Source: JANNAV01 sp031384695
Lineage (GTDB): Bacteria > Pseudomonadota > Alphaproteobacteria > Rhodobacterales > Rhodobacteraceae
DNA length: 9,203 bases
Assembly: GCA_031384695.1 (NCBI GenBank)
Contig: JANNAV010000190.1
Coordinates: 1 to 9,203 of the forward strand
Direction: 5' to 3'
Within the stretch, counting starts at the first letter, position 1; each line of letters opens with the position of its first letter. The position numbers were made by a program, and so were the translations under genes. The notes below the pieces were generated by a model. The model was not told where the DNA came from, ran no database searches, and saw only the letters and a program-made list of their open reading frames with translations. Positions 5,851 to 9,203 of this stretch are shown one piece after another.

Positions 5851-7656
5851 CTAACCCTCTGATCTTTCAACCAGAACAAGCCATTCTTCCTCTGCCGCTG
5901 CCAGCACCGTCTGCCGCTCGGCCATCGCTTCCGAGGCTTTGCGGAACTTCACCGGCTCGCGCAGATACAACTCCTCGCCCTCCAGCAACCCCGCCAGCCG
6001 CCCGATCTCTGCCTCTAGCCTTGCGATCACCTCTGGCAGGCTGTCCAGCCGCTTGCGTTCGGTGAAACTCAACCCCTCCAGCCGCCTCACACCCAGCTTC
6101 AATACCGCCGCCGAACCCTTTGACTTTGAGGGCATTTCGACCGCACCAAGCCCACGCTGACGGGCATAATCCGACCATCCGCCCGGATAGGCCGTCACCC
6201 GCCCCTCCCCCTCCATCGCCACGGTGGCCGTCGCCACCCGGTCGATGAAATCGCGGTCATGGCTGACCAAAAGCACGGTGCCATCATAGTCGCCCAGCAA
6301 ATCCTGCAGCAAATCAAGGGTTTCCACGTCAAGATCGTTGGTCGGCTCGTCCAAAATCAGCAGGTTCGAAGGCCGCGCCATCAACCGCGCCAGCAACAGC
6401 CGCGCCTTCTCGCCACCCGACAGCGATTTCACCGCCGCCCGCGCCTGCGCCTCGTCGAACAAAAAGTCCTTGAGGTAGGCCACCACATGCTTTGGCGTGC
6501 CCCGCACCATGATCTGATCCGACGCCCCAGACACCCGCATACCGGGATCATTGGTCAGGTTCTCCCAAAGGCTCGCCTCAGGATCAAGCTGCGCCCGGGT
6601 CTGGTCGAACACTGCAATTTCCAGATTGGTCCCTAACTTCACACTGCCCGCATCCGGTTCAACTTCGCCCGTCAACATCTTGAGAAGTGTGGTTTTTCCC
6701 ACCCCGTTGGGACCGACAAATGCCACCCTGTCGCCCTTCAGCACCCGCAGATCGAACCCCCGCACGATGGTCTGATCGCCAAACACCTTGACCAGCCCCT
6801 TGGCCTCGATCACCCGCTTGCCCGAAACCTGCCCCGCATCCAGTTCCATCAAAGCCGTGCCCTGACGGCGGATCTGGCTGCCCCGCGCCTCGCGCAGTTC
6901 CGCCAAGGCCCGCACCCGGCCCTGATTGCGCTTGCGCCGGGCCGAGATGCCCTCAACCGCCCATTTCGCCTCGTGCTTGATCTTGCGGTCCAGCTTGTGG
7001 CGCGCGTCGTCCTCCTCGGCCCAGACGGTTTCGCGCCAGTCCTCAAAACCCCCGAACCCCGATTCGCGCCGCCGCACCTGTCCCCGGTCCACCCACAGCG
7101 TCGCCCGGCTGAGCGCCCGCAGAAACGCGCGGTCATGGCTGATCAGCACAAACGCCGTCCGCGTGCCCTCCAACTCCGCCTCCAGCCATTCGATGGCGTG
7201 GATGTCCAGATGGTTGGTAGGCTCGTCCAGCAGCATCAGTTCCGGTGCTTCGGCCAGCAGTTTCGCCATTGCCGCCCGCCGCCGCTCGCCCCCCGAAGCC
7301 GTCGCCACCGGCGTTTCAGGGTTGAACTTCAACCCTTCCGCCACCATCGGCACCTTGTATTCCTCGCCGTCCGCAAGGCAAGACGCCGCATAATCGCCCA
7401 GTGTCGCGAAGCCCGAAAGATCGGGATCCTGCTCCATATAGCCGACAGTTACCCCCGGCGATACCACCCGTATGCCGTGATCGGGTTCCACCAGGCCGGC
7501 CATGATCTTCATCAGGGTGGATTTGCCCGAACCGTTGCGCCCGACAAGCGCCACCCGATCACCGGGCTGAACCACCAGATCCAACGCCTCAAACAATGGA
7601 TTGCCGCCGTAGGTCAGCGAGATGCCGGATAACTGAAGAAGGGGTGCGCGTGCCAT
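5851..7656 (-). CDS. uup: ABC-F family ATPase, Uup-type
   Basis: A 601-residue soluble protein with two ABC ATPase domains and no membrane segments, as in ABC-F proteins. Domain one has Walker A GRNGSGKS (39-46), signature SGGE (121-124), and Walker B with LLDEPTNHLD (142-151). Domain two has GPNGVGKT (315-322), LSGGE (412-416) and LILDEPTNDLD (433-443). Both have the SHD switch. The linker at about 205-280 carries the basic ARRKRNQGRVRAL, and residues 525-600 form a charged coiled-coil C-terminal domain, which marks Uup rather than EttA. Uup in E. coli affects transposon excision and binds branched DNA; ABC-F proteins generally act on ribosomes. The ATG at 7656 begins a normal family N-terminus, with only AGGT upstream. 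It lies 45 bases after olsB on the same strand and ends 10 bases from the convergent decarboxylase. Confidence 0.95.
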   Translation of the reverse strand: MARAPLLQLSGISLTYGGNPLFEALDLVVQPGDRVALVGRNGSGKSTLMKIMAGLVEPDHGIRVVSPGVTVGYMEQDPDLSGFATLGDYAASCLADGEEYKVPMVAEGLKFNPETPVATASGGERRRAAMAKLLAEAPELMLLDEPTNHLDIHAIEWLEAELEGTRTAFVLISHDRAFLRALSRATLWVDRGQVRRRESGFGGFEDWRETVWAEEDDARHKLDRKIKHEAKWAVEGISARRKRNQGRVRALAELREARGSQIRRQGTALMELDAGQVSGKRVIEAKGLVKVFGDQTIVRGFDLRVLKGDRVAFVGPNGVGKTTLLKMLTGEVEPDAGSVKLGTNLEIAVFDQTRAQLDPEASLWENLTNDPGMRVSGASDQIMVRGTPKHVVAYLKDFLFDEAQARAAVKSLSGGEKARLLLARLMARPSNLLILDEPTNDLDVETLDLLQDLLGDYDGTVLLVSHDRDFIDRVATATVAMEGEGRVTAYPGGWSDYARQRGLGAVEMPSKSKGSAAVLKLGVRRLEGLSFTERKRLDSLPEVIARLEAEIGRLAGLLEGEELYLREPVKFRKASEAMAERQTVLAAAEEEWLVLVERSEG

Positions 7657-7701
7657 GGGCGCGACCTATGCGGGCAGGCGGGCGGCGTCAATCACCGGCG
7701 T

Positions 7702-8448
7702 TCACAAATTCGCAGGCAAGCCGCCAACCGCGCGCAACAGCCGCGCCCGCGCCGCGGGGATCAGCGCAATCTCCAGCCCGGTGAACACATGCATGGTGTT
7801 CAACTCGGCGTCCACCACCGCATGATCGGAAACCCAACCCCCCATCAGCAGATAGGTGCGCAGCAATGGCGGCATCTGCGGCGCCTTGCGCGCAATCCGC
7901 CCCCGCAACCCGGTGGCAAAGGCATGAACCGCCGGCGCCCTTACCCCCGGCATCCACTGCGCCGGGGCCAGATGGTCGCACAGCCTGGCCAGAGCATCGG
8001 CGTGGCTTTCCGCCGCCGCACCATCAAACGACGAACAGCCAAACAGCATCCCCACCGCCGCGCCGTCCACCACCTGCGTCAGCGCCCCCCAGGCCAGCCG
8101 CAGGATATCAGGGTCGCGCAAATCGGGATGAATGCAGAACCGCCCCAACTCGATCATCGGCGCGCGAAAATCTGAAAGCCGTTCAAGATCATAGAATTGC
8201 GCGGAATAGCTCGTGTCTATCGCGGCGCCGCTTTCCAGCATCAGCAGCCGGAAACAGCACACCAACTGCCCGGTCGCAACCTCCTCCAACAGCATATGGC
8301 GGCATGTGGCATCAAAGCGGTCGGCATCGCTCCCCCCCAGCCCCCGGGCGGTGCGAAAACACAGATCCCGCAGCCCCCGCGCCCGCGCGATATCGGCGTC
8401 CCCTGTCGCAAACCGCGCGCGGTAACGGCCTGTTGTCAGGTGAACCAC
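7702..8448 (-). CDS. olsB: OlsB-type amino-acid N-acyltransferase (aminolipid synthesis)
   Basis: A GNAT-related acyltransferase of about 248 residues resembling OlsB, which transfers a 3-hydroxyacyl chain from acyl-ACP to the alpha-amino group of ornithine to make lyso-ornithine lipid at the inner membrane. Landmarks are MIELGRFCIHPDLR (98-111), GMLFGCSSFDG (133-143) and PPLLRTYLLMGGWVSDHAVV (193-212). OlsA, which would finish the lipid, is not in the window. Marine Rhodobacterales also have a related glutamine-lipid enzyme (GlsB), so the amino-acid substrate is uncertain. The frame is open to a GTG at 8517, with other GTGs at 8469 and 8454. GTG at 8448 is chosen because GAGG lies eight bases before it and because the long form would leave only 41 bases for both divergent promoters. 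uup follows after 45 bases. Confidence 0.85.
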   Translation of the reverse strand: MVHLTTGRYRARFATGDADIARARGLRDLCFRTARGLGGSDADRFDATCRHMLLEEVATGQLVCCFRLLMLESGAAIDTSYSAQFYDLERLSDFRAPMIELGRFCIHPDLRDPDILRLAWGALTQVVDGAAVGMLFGCSSFDGAAAESHADALARLCDHLAPAQWMPGVRAPAVHAFATGLRGRIARKAPQMPPLLRTYLLMGGWVSDHAVVDAELNTMHVFTGLEIALIPAARARLLRAVGGLPANL

Positions 8449-8558
8449 CGCCACATCCTCATTCCACACCTTGGCGAACCGCTGCCCCTGCCCTAAGTTT
8501 GCCCGTGAAGGCAGCACGCCGCAAGGGTCGGCACCAGTTTGCCAATAGGAGCGTTAGC

Positions 8559-8951
8559 ATGGATAAGATCACCAAGACCGATGCCGAATGGCAGGCCGAG
8601 CTTTCCGATCTGGCCTATAAGGTCACCCGCAAACACGCGACCGAGCGCGCCGGAACGCATGACAACTTTCCCAAAGCCCCCGGGGTATTCCACTGCGAAT
8701 GCTGCGGCGAGGCGCTGTTTGATCAGGCGACAAAGTTCGAATCCGGCACCGGCTGGCCGTCGTTCTGGGCGCCGCTCACTGCCGGGAATGTCGGCGAATC
8801 CGTCGACAAAGGCTGGCTGATGACGCGAACCGAGGTGCATTGCAACCGCTGCGATGCGCATCTTGGCCATGTGTTTCCCGACGGCCCCGCCCCCACCCGC
8901 CTGCGCTATTGCATCAATGGTGTGGCGCTGCGATTCGATCCGGCGACTTAG
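8559..8951 (+). CDS. msrB: Peptide-methionine (R)-S-oxide reductase
   Basis: A 130-residue MsrB that reduces methionine-R-sulfoxide in damaged proteins, usually with thioredoxin as electron donor. It is the cytoplasmic single-domain form, with no signal peptide or MsrA fusion. Zinc is expected at C46 and C49 (FHCECCGEALF) and at C95 and C98 (HCNRCDAHLGH). ESGTGWPSFW (61-70) is the family core motif. C118 in RYCING is the catalytic residue; many relatives have Ser where this one has G121. The ATG at 8559 has AGGAG seven bases upstream. The gene is divergent from olsB and is followed at once by a 37-base palindrome that could shape its 3' end. I see no SoxR-type box in its upstream region. Confidence 0.96.
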   Translation: MDKITKTDAEWQAELSDLAYKVTRKHATERAGTHDNFPKAPGVFHCECCGEALFDQATKFESGTGWPSFWAPLTAGNVGESVDKGWLMTRTEVHCNRCDAHLGHVFPDGPAPTRLRYCINGVALRFDPAT

Positions 8952-8954
8952 AGC

Positions 8955-8991
8955 GGATTTCCTTCAATCTGATTCAGATTAAAGGAAATCC
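8955..8991. repeat. 37-base palindrome directly after msrB
   Basis: Outer arms GGATTTCCTT (8955-8964) and AAGGAAATCC (8982-8991) pair perfectly. After one mismatch, the inner arms AATCTGA and TCAGATT pair perfectly around a single T. It begins four bases past the msrB stop codon. There is no T tract, so it is not a classic terminator, although it may stabilise the 3' end of the mRNA. The AT-rich arms contrast with the GC-rich genes, which hints at a dispersed element. Confidence 0.85.
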
Positions 8992-9072
8992 AAGACAAGA
9001 CAAGATCAGCTTGGGAATGTTGCGTGTTGCGTACAATCGGGTGAACCCGATTGTCCGCAACACGCTTGTCTT
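8992..9072. repeat. 44-base palindrome nested in a wider inverted repeat
   Basis: The core at 9022-9065 has outer arms GCGTGTTGCG and CGCAACACGC, one mismatch, then ACAATCGGGT and ACCCGATTGT around a two-base GA centre: 20 of 21 possible pairs. Outside it, AAGACAAG (8992-8999) can pair with CTTGTCTT (9065-9072), which gives a nested structure with a 22-base unpaired left flank. It directly abuts the preceding palindrome. No protein-coding sense is evident here. Confidence 0.8.
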
Positions 9073-9084
9073 ATGACTATTCCA

Positions 9085-9139
9085 GCCTCCCATGCGACAA
9101 AGGAGGCACCGTCCGGCACCTTGAACTTGCCGGACGGTG
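9085..9139. repeat. Two adjacent stem-loops, one with a perfect 12-bp stem
   Basis: CACCGTCCGGCA (9107-9118) pairs perfectly with TGCCGGACGGTG (9128-9139) around a nine-base loop. Just before it, GCCTCC (9085-9090) pairs with GGAGGC (9102-9107) around eleven bases. The two stems share only base 9107. Neither is followed by a T tract. Confidence 0.75.
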
Positions 9140-9140
9140 A

Positions 9141-9203
9141 CGGTGGTTGGATCGTCACTGGCTTGGTCGTGAACGGATCGTTTTAGAGTTGGATCAACCA
9201 CCG
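9141..9203. repeat. Long inverted repeat reaching the right edge of the window
   Basis: CGGTGGTT plus GATC (9141-9153, with one bulged G) pairs with GATCAACCACCG (9192-9203), giving twelve pairs that enclose about 38 bases. The interior holds two copies of GGATCG (9149-9154 and 9175-9180) and a small TCAC/GTGA stem. The right arm ends on the last base of the window, so the element may extend further. Confidence 0.65.

Noticed and set aside
8449..8558. Search for a SoxR box between olsB and msrB
   Set aside because: No AAGT-NN-ACTT-type dyad with a 19-base spacer was found, so msrB was not assigned to the SoxR regulon.
8974..9201. A 75-codon minus-strand frame after msrB, open to the right edge
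   Set aside because: It reads through three palindromes, has no family resemblance that I can name and no good ribosome binding site. It could still be the tail of something beyond the window.

Overview
The window is GC-rich and densely coding. Protein family choices and wording point to an alphaproteobacterium, most likely of the Rhodobacterales (Rhodobacter/Roseobacter group): a CysRS with an AHLGNGRP motif, a UPF0303 protein, a SoxR with no SoxS nearby, a Uup-type ABC-F protein and an OlsB-type N-acyltransferase. This placement is inferred from sequence style, not from a marker gene.

Layout, left to right. (1) 1-272: no confirmed gene. A possible gene start sits at the left edge (minus strand), followed by a GC-rich tandem array of 35-bp hairpin units just downstream of cysS. 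(2) 273-1676, minus: cysS, cysteinyl-tRNA synthetase. (3) 1865-3486, minus: three genes read leftwards, a VOC/glyoxalase-fold protein, a UPF0303 protein and a four-helix membrane protein. A good intrinsic terminator follows the last one. (4) 3487-3557: a short divergent promoter region with a SoxR-type operator in a 19-bp promoter spacer that fires towards the VOC gene. (5) 3558-5840, plus: soxR, a YjbR/MmcQ-family protein, then a PLP-dependent aromatic-amino-acid decarboxylase-like enzyme. (6) 5851-8448, minus: olsB-like acyltransferase then uup, 45 bases apart, with uup meeting the decarboxylase tail to tail. (7) 8559-8951, plus: msrB, methionine sulfoxide reductase B, divergent from olsB. 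(8) 8952-9203: no convincing gene, but a dense run of inverted repeats reaching the right edge.

The main theme is oxidative or redox-cycling stress. SoxR has all four iron-sulfur cysteines, and the site next to it matches the known SoxR promoter architecture down to the offset of the dyad within the spacer. It therefore probably controls the VOC gene and perhaps the UPF0303 gene behind it. The UPF0303 ribosome binding site is buried in a strong hairpin, which could add a translational layer. MsrB repairs oxidised methionine, but nothing seen ties it to SoxR. cysS, uup and olsB look like ordinary housekeeping or membrane-lipid genes. I see no complete mobile element, CRISPR array, tRNA or rRNA. 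The least explained sequence is the palindrome cluster after msrB and the 35-bp repeat array after cysS.
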